Shown here: piece after piece, positions 7,364 to 14,726 of the stretch | Numbering within the stretch: position 1 is the first letter of the stretch | Layout: the number at the start of each line of letters is the position of its first letter | From: 1-14-0-10-45-29 sp041650255 | GTDB lineage: Archaea > Micrarchaeota > Micrarchaeia > Anstonellales > Anstonellaceae | Reading direction: 5' to 3' | DNA length: 64,000 nucleotides | NCBI GenBank assembly: GCA_041650255.1 | Contig: JBAZLL010000002.1 | Location: 72,654-136,653 of the forward strand | Made by a program: the position numbers and the translations under genes | Notes under the pieces: generated by a model | What the model was told of the DNA's origin: nothing | The model's input: the letters and a program-made list of their open reading frames with translations, nothing else | Databases searched by the model: none

Positions 7364-8623
7364 TCATCGTTTATAAACATCTCGATTTTGCCACGTCAAA
7401 CAGCGAAGATTTTGTACACGCGCTTCAATCATATGCAAATTTTGTGCGGCGTAGGTTGCCGATTCGGCTTTTGCATAAGCAATCTGTACTCCGTTTTTCA
7501 TAAGATTGGAGATAACATATTTCTCCGCCGCTATGCCTATATCCTCTGGTGGGAAAACTCCGAATTTCTTTATTTTTGTAAAAGTGGTCGCATAAACAGA
7601 TGCCGCCAATCCGGTGGCATAAGAAATATGGTTTGCGCCGCAAAATGCTTTTGGAATTTTTGTCAAAGAAGGATAAACAACGAGCGCCTCAAGCGAAGAC
7701 TCGCGCTTGCCCCGCAAACCGTCAATTTTTATTGCAGAAATAAAATTTCCTTCCCTTACCTCTTTTTTCCCAATCATTTTTGCAAGCTCTTTTGGGGTCG
7801 GAATCTTGCCCGCGTTCTTAATCGCGTATTCGTATTTGTCCATTTTTGTTTTTTGAATTCCTTCATAAAGTTTCAGGGCAGATTCAATCTCCCGCCCGCC
7901 TGCTTTCACATCAATATTTTTTGCATGTACGAAATATGGCAAAGTGGCAACTTCATCCCCGTAAATTGAATACACTCTGGTTTTTCCAAAGGGCATGCCA
8001 AAATCATAAGTTTCCTCTTTCTCAAATGGCTCTCTGAATGCAAATTTATTCTGCTCAAAAACAAGCGGAGGGGAAGTTATCTCATCCACAATTACTTTTG
8101 GAGACCATGTAAGCACCGGCTTTTTTGAGTCAATGTCTTCTATGTGCCTGATTTTGATGCTTTCAATCTTGTCATATTCGCGTGCCATCTTTCTTGCAAT
8201 CGTATTTGTAATTCCCGGAGACACGCCCGTGTTGATTATCGCCTTTAATTTCGCCCTCTTAAATTCAGAATAAAATTCCAACTGTTCAACTGTTTTGAAA
8301 TCCTTTAAGCGTGAGCACATGTCTTGGTAATTTGCGCCTATTTCAAGCGCGGCCTGCATTATATTTTTGTTGAAATCCGGCAATGAGGCATTGATTATCA
8401 AAGATGAGCCCTTTGCAAATTCTGCTATTTGCGAGACATTTTTTGCATCAACTTCCCTAAATGTGATTTTCGGGGCCTGCAAATCAACAAACTCTTTGGC
8501 AGTTTCAATGTTTCTCGCGCATATTCTTATTTGCTTGATATCTTTGTTTTTTGCCAAAAATCTTGATATTATTGATGCCGTTGCTCCGGCTCCAATTATC
8601 GTTATTATTTGCGCTTTGCGCAT
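7364..8623 (-). CDS. Saccharopine dehydrogenase-like NAD(P)-dependent oxidoreductase
   Basis: 419 residues. The N-terminus has a Rossmann fingerprint IITIIGAGATASIISRFLA, followed by a strand-helix order typical of saccharopine dehydrogenase family proteins (IINASLPDFNKNIMQAAL, then INTGVSPGITNTIAR). Family members include lysine-pathway and homospermidine/carboxynorspermidine enzymes; the substrate here is not clear. The start ATG begins right at the Rossmann strand. A TATA-like sequence is present upstream at about 8750. Confidence 0.8.
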   Translation of the reverse strand: MRKAQIITIIGAGATASIISRFLAKNKDIKQIRICARNIETAKEFVDLQAPKITFREVDAKNVSQIAEFAKGSSLIINASLPDFNKNIMQAALEIGANYQDMCSRLKDFKTVEQLEFYSEFKRAKLKAIINTGVSPGITNTIARKMAREYDKIESIKIRHIEDIDSKKPVLTWSPKVIVDEITSPPLVFEQNKFAFREPFEKEETYDFGMPFGKTRVYSIYGDEVATLPYFVHAKNIDVKAGGREIESALKLYEGIQKTKMDKYEYAIKNAGKIPTPKELAKMIGKKEVREGNFISAIKIDGLRGKRESSLEALVVYPSLTKIPKAFCGANHISYATGLAASVYATTFTKIKKFGVFPPEDIGIAAEKYVISNLMKNGVQIAYAKAESATYAAQNLHMIEARVQNLRCLTWQNRDVYKR

Positions 8624-8888
8624 ACCTATACCGTCCGCTAAGGGTTTGTAAACTAAATATTGTATTTTTTTCAGGATTTCTGAGCCCGAGTCTTCTCGGG
8701 TTTATTCCCTTAGTATCTTCTCTCTTTGATGCAAACTGCTTATAAATCGTTGCAAGGCTATTTTCCATTATCCTCGTTTATAAATACCGTTCTTAGCGAT
8801 TTTGTGTTATTAGCTAAAAGGTTGTTTAATAAATCAGAAATAATAAATTGTATTCCTATGCCCCCAATCAAGGGCATTAGCATTTTCT

Positions 8889-8978
8889 AACGCCCCTGTA
8901 GCTCCCCCTTTTTCTTTCTTAGAAAGAAAGAAAAAGGTAGGTTTCCAAAAAGAAAGAATACTAATGAAACTATATTCC
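8889..8978 (+). repeat. Partial tRNA-Thr 5' copy followed by hairpin insert
   Basis: AACGCCCCTGTAGCTC at 8889-8904 repeats exactly at 8979-8994, where it forms the leader and first 13 bases of the complete tRNA-Thr. Between the copies are 74 bases that open with a hairpin of 14-bp arms (CCTTTTTCTTTCTT and AAGAAAGAAAAAGG). The upstream copy cannot form a tRNA. The stretch from 8624 to 8888 otherwise holds only TATA-like sequences, a CCCGAG/CTCGGG hairpin and an ATGCCC/GGGCAT hairpin. Confidence 0.85.
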
Positions 8979-8981
8979 AAC

Positions 8982-9053
8982 GCCCCTGTAGCTCAGCGGT
9001 AGAGTGCTTGTTTCGTAAACAAGATGTCGCGGGTTCAAATCCCGTCGGGGGCT
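8982..9053 (+). tRNA. tRNA-Thr (anticodon CGT)
   Basis: A complete intronless 72-base cloverleaf: acceptor GCCCCTG/CGGGGGC (one G-T pair), D stem GCTC/GAGT, anticodon stem CTTGT/ACAAG with loop TTCGTAA giving anticodon CGT, T arm GCGGG/CCCGT with TTCAAAT loop. The discriminator base is T. Its 5' end is duplicated 90 bases upstream. Confidence 0.93.
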
Positions 9054-9058
9054 TAAAC

Positions 9059-9622
9059 CTAAAGCACAAATTTGACCCATTCGCAATTTCTAAGTCTGTA
9101 TGCCCACAGCTTCGGCGGTTCTATTTTTGCAACCTCATTAATCATTGCAATTGCAAGTATGCCATGCGCAAACGCGGCAACTTTTTTTCCCGCATATTTT
9201 TTTCCAATCACCGCAAGGGCTTTTTTCGCCCTTTTTGTAATTTGCGCCCAGTTTTCCCCGCCCGGCACCTTTTTTAGAAAATGCGATTTTTGCCCGTTTT
9301 CATAATCAAAAAAATAAGATGGAAATTCACTTCTGAGCTTCAGGGCGCTATGCCCCGTCCAGTCTCCCAAATCGTGCTCTGCCAGCAAATCCAAATACTC
9401 AATTTTCATATTATACTTCTTGGCAAGATAATATGCAGTTCTGCGCGCCCGCTTCATGGGGGAAGATACAATTACGTCAGGTTTTTCATTCCAAGAAGCC
9501 GCAAGCGCTTTTGCATCCTTCACACCTTTGGAAGTAAGACCGACATCGCGCCGACGTCCATTAAGTATATGAGACCGGTTTCCGCCTGCGCGTGCATGAC
9601 GAATTATGAAAACTTCAGCCAT
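9059..9622 (-). CDS. Histidine phosphatase (phosphoglycerate mutase-like) family protein
   Basis: From the ATG at 9622 the product is about 187 residues: MAEVFIIRHARAGGN contains the catalytic RHxxxxxN region, followed by SSPMKRARRTA, AEHDLGDWTG and the second catalytic His in FAHGILAIA. These are the hallmarks of the histidine phosphatase superfamily. Substrate is unknown; small metabolites or phosphoproteins are possible. The frame continues upstream to 9655, but the family N-terminus fits 9622. It is divergent from the EF-2 gene and convergent with tRNA-Thr, six bases away. Confidence 0.85.
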   Translation of the reverse strand: MAEVFIIRHARAGGNRSHILNGRRRDVGLTSKGVKDAKALAASWNEKPDVIVSSPMKRARRTAYYLAKKYNMKIEYLDLLAEHDLGDWTGHSALKLRSEFPSYFFDYENGQKSHFLKKVPGGENWAQITKRAKKALAVIGKKYAGKKVAAFAHGILAIAMINEVAKIEPPKLWAYRLRNCEWVKFVL

Positions 9623-9755
9623 TGTTTTCTTTTGCATCATTCTGACTTGCCCCAATACCTATTTAAAGATAATTTGCCCAATCAAATTCAACAACCGCTT
9701 AGAATTCTTCAGATTTTTAAGAGGATTAAATTCATTATTTGAGAGGTTTTGCTTT

Positions 9756-11948
9756 ATGGTCAGAAAGGAATACGTTGTGGACGAAGTACAAAAAATGATG
9801 AGCAATCTAAAAAATGTGCGAAATGTCGCCATTTGCGCTCACGTTGACCACGGTAAAACCACACTAACCGATTCATTGGTCGCAAGAGCAGGTCTCATTT
9901 CAAAGGAAACTGCCGGCGAACAGCGAATGATGGACTTTGACGAGCAAGAACAGGCAAGAGGAATTACAATCAAATCCGCAAATATTTCATTGGCTTTCCA
10001 TCTTAACGGCGATGATTATCTAATTAACCTCATTGACACTCCCGGGCACGTTGACTTCGGAGGCCATGTAACGAGGGCAATGCGAGCAGTTGACGGAGTC
10101 ATTCTCGTGGTAGATTCGGTGGAGGGAGTAATGCCTCAGACCGAAACCGTTCTTAGGCAGGCTCTAAAGGAAAAGGCAAAGCCGTGTGTATTCATAAATA
10201 AAGTTGACCGCTTGATAAACGAGCTAAAACTTACCGACGTGCAAATGCAGGAACGCCTCGTAAAAATTATCACACATATCAACAAGCTCATTTTACAATA
10301 TGCGCCTTCAGAGCACCGTGAAGACTGGATTATAGATGTAAAGAAAGGAAATATCGCATTCGGCTCGGCATTTCAGAAATGGGCAATGTCTATTTCCGCA
10401 ATGAAGAGATTCAACATCAAATTCTCGGACATAATTTCAATGTGCCAAAATGGCCAAACAAAAGAGCTCGTGGAAAAGGCACCACTTGACGACGTGCTTT
10501 TGGACATGATGGTAACTCATCATCCATCTCCGGACTTCGCGCAAAAATATCGTATCCCGACCATTTGGAGAGGCGACTTGGAATCCGAAACAGGAAAATC
10601 GCTAATGACATGCGACCCGGAAGCAAAAACAGTCGGAGTTTGCATCGGCGTAGTAAACGACCCGCACGCAGGAGAGGTTGCAATTGTGCGTCTTTTCGCA
10701 GGCAGGGTAAGAAAAAGCGACATGCTTTATCTCGCATCAAAATTCAAAGAGGAAAAAGTCCAGCAAGTGGCAATTTACATGGGTCCGGATCGAGTAATGG
10801 TGGACAATGTTATTGCAGGAAATATCGTCGGCATAGTCGGTCTTCGTGATGTATATGTAGGAGAAACTATCTCAAACGGGCAGGTAGAGCCTTTTGAACA
10901 AATCAAGCATTACTCTGAGCCAGTCGTTACAAAATCAATTGAGGCAAAAGACTCAAAGGATTTGGCAAAACTGATTCTTGTATTGCGTTCGCTCACAAAA
11001 GAGGACCCAACACTTCGAGTTGAGCTCAATCAGGAAACTGGTGAGCATCTAATATCTGGTATGGGAGAGCTTCACTTGGAAATCATTGAGTATAAAATCA
11101 CGAAGGAGAAAGGGGTTGCAATTACAACTTCCCCGCCTATCGTGGTTTACCATGAGATACTCACCGGAAAAGTGGACAGGCCTGTTGAAGGAAAATCTCC
11201 AAACAAGCATACCAAACTAAAATTCTTGGTCGAGCCGTTGGAAAAGGCAGTTTACGACGCAATTATTTCTGGAGATATTCCGGATGGTAGGCCAAAAGGC
11301 AAAGCGGTGACTGAAAAACTCATTGAGCTTGGAATGCCGCGCGACCAGGCAAAAGCGTTAATTACAATCCACAACAAAAACATTCTAATTAACGACACAC
11401 GAGGAATTCAGTATCTCAACGAAATTATGGAGCTTGTGGTACAAGGATTTGAAGAGGCAATGGACAAGGGTCCGTTGGCAAAAGAAAAGGTCGTTGGCAC
11501 AAAAGTAAGCATAGTTGACGCCGTAATCCACGAAGACCCGGTACACAGAGGTCCTGCGCAGATTATTCCTGCGACAAAGAGACCAATATATGCCGCTCTT
11601 TTGATTGCCGGTTTGACTCTGCAAGAGCCAAAGCAGAAAGTGACAATTCTCGTGCCGCAGGAATTCATGAGCAACGTAATCACACTTGTTCAGGGAAGAA
11701 GAGGGCAGGTGCTTGACATACAGCAGGAAGGCGAACAGGCAACCGTGATTGCAAAAATCGCAGTGTCCGAGCTTTTCGGCTTTGTGGATGCATTGCGCTC
11801 TGCGACACAGGGAAGGGCAATTCCATATCAGGAATACGAGGGATACGACAACCTTCCGCGCGAAATGCTGCTAAAAACCGTACAGGCAATTCGCAAGCGA
11901 AAGGGAGACAAGCCCGAACCGCCGACTCCAAACGACTTTTTGGATTAA
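9756..11948 (+). CDS. fusA: Translation elongation factor EF-2
   Basis: 730 residues from the ATG at 9756 (MVRKEYVVDEV), the usual archaeal EF-2 start and length. GTPase motifs are AHVDHGKT, DTPGHVDFGGH and NKVD. Domain IV has the diphthamide region EDPVHRGPAQ with the target His kept, though Ala before Val-His is replaced by Pro compared with the common EDAIHRG. The protein drives ribosomal translocation. The frame runs another 50 codons upstream, but those overlap the divergent promoter region (TATA-like CCTATTTAAAG near 9657). Confidence 0.98.
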   Translation: MVRKEYVVDEVQKMMSNLKNVRNVAICAHVDHGKTTLTDSLVARAGLISKETAGEQRMMDFDEQEQARGITIKSANISLAFHLNGDDYLINLIDTPGHVDFGGHVTRAMRAVDGVILVVDSVEGVMPQTETVLRQALKEKAKPCVFINKVDRLINELKLTDVQMQERLVKIITHINKLILQYAPSEHREDWIIDVKKGNIAFGSAFQKWAMSISAMKRFNIKFSDIISMCQNGQTKELVEKAPLDDVLLDMMVTHHPSPDFAQKYRIPTIWRGDLESETGKSLMTCDPEAKTVGVCIGVVNDPHAGEVAIVRLFAGRVRKSDMLYLASKFKEEKVQQVAIYMGPDRVMVDNVIAGNIVGIVGLRDVYVGETISNGQVEPFEQIKHYSEPVVTKSIEAKDSKDLAKLILVLRSLTKEDPTLRVELNQETGEHLISGMGELHLEIIEYKITKEKGVAITTSPPIVVYHEILTGKVDRPVEGKSPNKHTKLKFLVEPLEKAVYDAIISGDIPDGRPKGKAVTEKLIELGMPRDQAKALITIHNKNILINDTRGIQYLNEIMELVVQGFEEAMDKGPLAKEKVVGTKVSIVDAVIHEDPVHRGPAQIIPATKRPIYAALLIAGLTLQEPKQKVTILVPQEFMSNVITLVQGRRGQVLDIQQEGEQATVIAKIAVSELFGFVDALRSATQGRAIPYQEYEGYDNLPREMLLKTVQAIRKRKGDKPEPPTPNDFLD

Positions 11949-12020
11949 GCCAAAAGTTTTTTCTTTTTCTTTTTATTTTCTACTTTTTTATATTCGAAAA
12001 ATCTTTGTACAGCGTTAACT

Positions 12021-12030
12021 ATTTATAATT
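12021..12030 (+). promoter_or_regulatory. TATA box of the S27e-like small gene
   Basis: ATTTATAATT lies 20-29 bases before the ATG at 12050, the distance expected for a leaderless archaeal transcript. Confidence 0.55.
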
Positions 12031-12049
12031 TGCCAGTCTGACTCCTGCG

Positions 12050-12277
12050 ATGTTCTTTCTTTTATTCGTGCAAAAGTCGGAGTTTTTACGGGTTCGTACA
12101 AACAATTGCAATCCCAAATTCATAGTTTTTGGGCTGCCTTTCTCTAAAACAAACGTTCTCGTAAAATGTGGTTCGAGTAACAAATGCCCGTTCCAAGAGC
12201 AACATCCATTTAAGCCCAGCAAATTTACATGTTCAAAATCAAAAGATCTAATCGTGGACGATATTCGCAAACTCTGA
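12050..12277 (+). CDS. Small basic Cys-containing protein, possibly a diverged ribosomal protein S27e
   Basis: 75 residues. The segment FLRVRTNNCNPKFIVFG followed by LVKCGSSNKC resembles S27e (FLxVxCPxCxxxxxVF...VKCxxCG), which is a zinc-ribbon ribosomal protein, and the spacing of the first part fits. However, only two or three of the four zinc cysteines align and the PTGGKA block is missing, so the identity is tentative. A TATA box at leaderless distance supports the plus strand over the overlapping minus-strand frame. Confidence 0.4.
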   Translation: MFFLLFVQKSEFLRVRTNNCNPKFIVFGLPFSKTNVLVKCGSSNKCPFQEQHPFKPSKFTCSKSKDLIVDDIRKL

Positions 12278-12350
12278 TTTTATCATTTTGGCAACATTTT
12301 GGCAAATATTTAAATAAAGTTAATCACATATAACTTTTGGAGGTGCTTGA

Positions 12351-12392
12351 ATGGATAAGAAAGGAAAGAAAGGCGGCTGTGGATGTTGCTAA
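12351..12392 (+). CDS. 13-residue Cys-rich peptide MDKKGKKGGCGCC
   Basis: ATG at 12351 to TAA at 12390-12392 encodes MDKKGKKGGCGCC. A strong ribosome binding site GGAGGTG (12339-12345) stands five bases before the ATG, and a TATA box ATATTTAAATA (12306-12316) lies upstream at the right distance. A hairpin with arms GCCAAAA and TTTTGGC follows at about 12410-12432. The combination of promoter, near-perfect ribosome binding site, short clean frame and possible terminator points to a real micro-gene. The C-terminal CGCC with a Lys/Gly-rich head suggests metal or redox binding, but no function is known to me. Confidence 0.65.
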   Translation: MDKKGKKGGCGCC

Positions 12393-12527
12393 ATAACTCC
12401 ATCGCTAAGCCAAAATATTCGGGCTTTTGGCGCTTTATTTTGACCCCACATACACCAAAATAAAGTTGCCAAAACCCAAAATTCTCACTCGCAACTGTTT
12501 TTATTCTTTCAAGTGCCATCTTCTGAT

Positions 12528-12812
12528 ATGGTTGATAAAAAAAAGCCCAGTTATACACTTGAGCCTTACAAGCATTATGAAGACATGATGCTCCCAAAGT
12601 ACAAAATAACCATGACTACTTCGGCTGAAAAAGTCATCAGCCAGGAAGAGGCAAAAATGCTTGTGAACATGCTTTCCCACGAATTTAGCGAGCGACCTCA
12701 TCTAAACTCATTTCATTTTGAAAAAGTGGGCTTGTGGGTGCTAAAAGACAAAAACCATCTTACAATTATTACTGAAGAAGATAAGAAATCATTTGAAGCA
12801 AAAAAGAATTAG
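12528..12812 (+). CDS. Hypothetical small protein
   Basis: 94 residues from the ATG at 12528 (MVDKKKPSYTLEPYKHYEDM). Hydrophilic alpha/beta-looking protein with TTSAEKVISQEEAKMLVNMLSHEF and a Val/Trp strand region (KVGLWVLKDKNHLTIITEE). No recognised domain. The A/T-rich TGTTTTTATTC about 30 bases upstream may be its promoter. It converges on the asparagine-synthetase-like gene, leaving eight bases between stops. Confidence 0.55.
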   Translation: MVDKKKPSYTLEPYKHYEDMMLPKYKITMTTSAEKVISQEEAKMLVNMLSHEFSERPHLNSFHFEKVGLWVLKDKNHLTIITEEDKKSFEAKKN

Positions 12813-12820
12813 GTCGTCTT

Positions 12821-13648
12821 TTATTCATATACAAACGGAGGTCGCGCATCCCAAATTTCAATCTCTTTTTTCTTTGCCATCTCAAGAAATATTCTGTGTA
12901 TATTGCTACCGTATTGCATTGCTTTTTTCTGTCGCTCAACCGCAATTTTTGGCACGCAAAGCAATTTTGCAATTTCGCGTAAAAGGGGTTTTTTCATCTC
13001 TATCTTTCCAATCCTTTTTTTTGCCGGAATCAAAAAAACGGCTTCAATGAGCTCCTTATCCATAAACGGAGTTTGCACTTTTAATCCGACAAAATCCGCG
13101 ACCGCGCCTGCCCGTTTTATATCCCTTTTTGGCAGGCTGGAAATTTCCTCACGCAAAAGTTTGTCCAAATCCACTCCATTTGCAAATGCATCATAATATT
13201 TGTGATAGCCGACAAAAAGCTCTTCGGCGCCGGAGCCAAAAAGAACTTGTTTATCTCCAAGTGAATGTGCTTTTTTACAAACCTCATAAATCGCGCACAT
13301 AAGCTCAATGTCTGTCAAGGTTCCGGGCATCAGCTCCCACATTTTTTTATAATCCTTCAAAAGAGCCGCCTTATCCACAAGTATGATATGCAACTTTATT
13401 TGTGTCTCTTTTGTTTCATTTTGTACTTGCAGTTCTTTTGCCGCCGCTTTGGCAGCCTCAACATCCGGGCTTCCTTCAAGTCCGACTGTAATCAAATCCA
13501 CGTCGCATTTTTGCATCGCGATTTTTGCAATTGTGGTGGAATCCAACCCGCCTGAAAAAGCAATCGCGATTTTTTTCTCATTCTGCAAATTTTTCAAAAC
13601 AGAATTTTGCAAAATCGGAGCAAGTTTTTTCGCATCGGAAATATTCAT
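12821..13648 (-). CDS. Stand-alone asparagine synthetase-like ATP pyrophosphatase domain
   Basis: 275 residues. The PP-loop SGGLDSTT near residue 33 binds ATP, and FGSGAEELFVGYHKYYDA and TPFMDKELIEAVFLIP match the synthetase domain of AsnB. The N-terminal glutaminase domain present in AsnB is missing, so the protein either uses free ammonia, partners with another amidotransferase, or makes a different amide/adenylate. The gene overlaps the upstream DUF2085 gene by four bases (ATGA), so both are co-transcribed. Confidence 0.85.
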   Translation of the reverse strand: MNISDAKKLAPILQNSVLKNLQNEKKIAIAFSGGLDSTTIAKIAMQKCDVDLITVGLEGSPDVEAAKAAAKELQVQNETKETQIKLHIILVDKAALLKDYKKMWELMPGTLTDIELMCAIYEVCKKAHSLGDKQVLFGSGAEELFVGYHKYYDAFANGVDLDKLLREEISSLPKRDIKRAGAVADFVGLKVQTPFMDKELIEAVFLIPAKKRIGKIEMKKPLLREIAKLLCVPKIAVERQKKAMQYGSNIHRIFLEMAKKKEIEIWDARPPFVYE

Positions 13649-14295
13649 TTTTTCATCCTGCCAAAAATGCTTTCAATTACCGGATTAATCAGCTGGTTTA
13701 ACATCGGAATAATGTAAAACGACATAACTATTCCAATAATCCCTCCGGTCAGCAGGCGCATGGTGTTCGTGCTTTCCCAAAAGCCCAAGAATTGCCCGCT
13801 CCCGTCAATCGCAATCGGTACCATCGCAAGCACAAGCCATATCGGGTGCGGCCAATTTTGTTCATTCGCTTTTTTTACGAGCGGATAAATAATCCCGCCG
13901 ATTAGCATTGACAAATATATTCCAAAGTCTCGGGCGCATACCGGAAATTTATATCCAATATCCGAAGCAGTGCATTTTGCAGAACCAGCCCCCACTCCGT
14001 CGTTCAGGCATGATTTTGAAAAAATAATCTCTGTTTTTTGCCCTGTGTTCGCTCCGTCGCAATCTCTAACCAAAAATCCTGCCTCATAATAGCACAATGA
14101 CCTTGTATCAAGCTGGTGGCATGTAAAGCTCCATGCAAAATAAGCCGAAGAAGCAAGATTTTCCTGTTCATTTGCCACAAGCAGTGGGGGCATGAAAATA
14201 AGTGCATTTATCGCAAGCATGCAAATTAGGTAAATAATCCAGCCATACGGAATTTTTGTTCCATATATTTTCCGTCCAGTTTCCATAAATCGCAC
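13645..14295 (-). CDS. DUF2085 membrane protein
   Basis: 216 residues with about four hydrophobic segments. The motif FTCHQLDTRS after the first membrane segment and VCARDFGIYLSML later are the conserved CHQ-R and C-R-G-Y features of DUF2085. Eight or so Cys residues lie in the extracellular or lumenal loop between them, probably paired. Function of the family is unknown. It is upstream of, and overlaps by four bases with, the asparagine-synthetase-like gene. An ATG three codons later is an alternative start. Confidence 0.8.
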   Translation of the reverse strand: MRFMETGRKIYGTKIPYGWIIYLICMLAINALIFMPPLLVANEQENLASSAYFAWSFTCHQLDTRSLCYYEAGFLVRDCDGANTGQKTEIIFSKSCLNDGVGAGSAKCTASDIGYKFPVCARDFGIYLSMLIGGIIYPLVKKANEQNWPHPIWLVLAMVPIAIDGSGQFLGFWESTNTMRLLTGGIIGIVMSFYIIPMLNQLINPVIESIFGRMKK

Positions 14296-14317
14296 TGTTA
14301 TTTCTTTTTTTTTGGAA

Positions 14318-14443
14318 CGGACCCGGTGAGATTTGAACTCACGACCTTTGTCTTGCTCCGTTTTTAATTAACTTTTTTCTATTTTCTAAAAAGAAAAAAG
14401 TCATTAGGAGGACACTGCTCTATCCAAGCTGAGCTACGGGCCC
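14318..14443 (-). tRNA. tRNA-Arg (anticodon CCT) with ~51-nt intron
   Basis: On the minus strand: acceptor GGGCCCG/CGGGTCC (one G-T pair), discriminator G, D stem GCTC/GAGC, T arm GTGAG/CTCAC with TTCAAAT loop. The anticodon stem GTGTC pairs with GACAA (outer pair mismatched) and the loop CTCCTA+A gives anticodon CCT, once an intron at plus positions about 14354-14404 is removed. The intron holds a hairpin with 10-bp arms ACTTTTTTCT and AGAAAAAAGT. The TATA-like GAATATAAATA lies upstream (plus 14468-14478). Confidence 0.88.
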
Positions 14444-14501
14444 GTGATAATAATATTGCAAATAGGGTATTTATATTCAAAACGCTTTCTTTTTGGGGTT
14501 A
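14427..14501. repeat. 75-bp direct repeat, copy 1 (tRNA-Arg 5' end plus promoter)
   Basis: This 75-base segment is repeated without a mismatch at 14590-14664. It contains the first 17 bases of tRNA-Arg and its upstream region including a TATA box. This copy belongs to the complete tRNA gene. Confidence 0.95.
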
Positions 14502-14589
14502 CCCATATCCTCAACCGCCGCGCGGTTGGGGAGCTTGAAGCCGAAGGCTTCATGAGACCTTTTTCTTTTGAAAAGAAAAAGGGCTGGGG
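14502..14589. other. 88-bp insert made of three hairpins, between the tRNA-Arg repeats
   Basis: Three perfect palindromes stand in a row: CAACCGC-CGC-GCGGTTG, GAAGCC-GAA-GGCTTC, and CCTTTTTCTTTT-G-AAAAGAAAAAGG. The outermost bases CCCA and TGGG can also pair. It is flanked by the two copies of the 75-bp repeat. On the minus strand it lies immediately downstream of the second promoter plus tRNA 5' fragment, so a transcript from that promoter would join 17 bases of tRNA to these hairpins. Confidence 0.85.
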
Positions 14590-14664
14590 AGCTGAGCTAC
14601 GGGCCCGTGATAATAATATTGCAAATAGGGTATTTATATTCAAAACGCTTTCTTTTTGGGGTTA
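14590..14664. repeat. 75-bp direct repeat, copy 2 (tRNA-Arg 5' fragment plus promoter)
   Basis: Exact copy of 14427-14501, offset 163 bases. It carries the promoter and the first 17 bases of tRNA-Arg but none of the rest of the tRNA. Confidence 0.95.
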
Positions 14665-14726
14665 AGCTAATTGCAATTTTTGGCAATCAGTTCGCCTTTA
14701 AATATTAAGCTTCCTTCTATTTTTTT

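Noticed and set aside
8889..8904. A second tRNA-Thr gene
   Set aside because: Only the first 13 tRNA bases are present; no anticodon or T arm follows.
12019..12270. Minus-strand 83-codon frame opposite the S27e-like gene
   Set aside because: The plus strand has the TATA box at leaderless distance; the minus frame has none and no family likeness.
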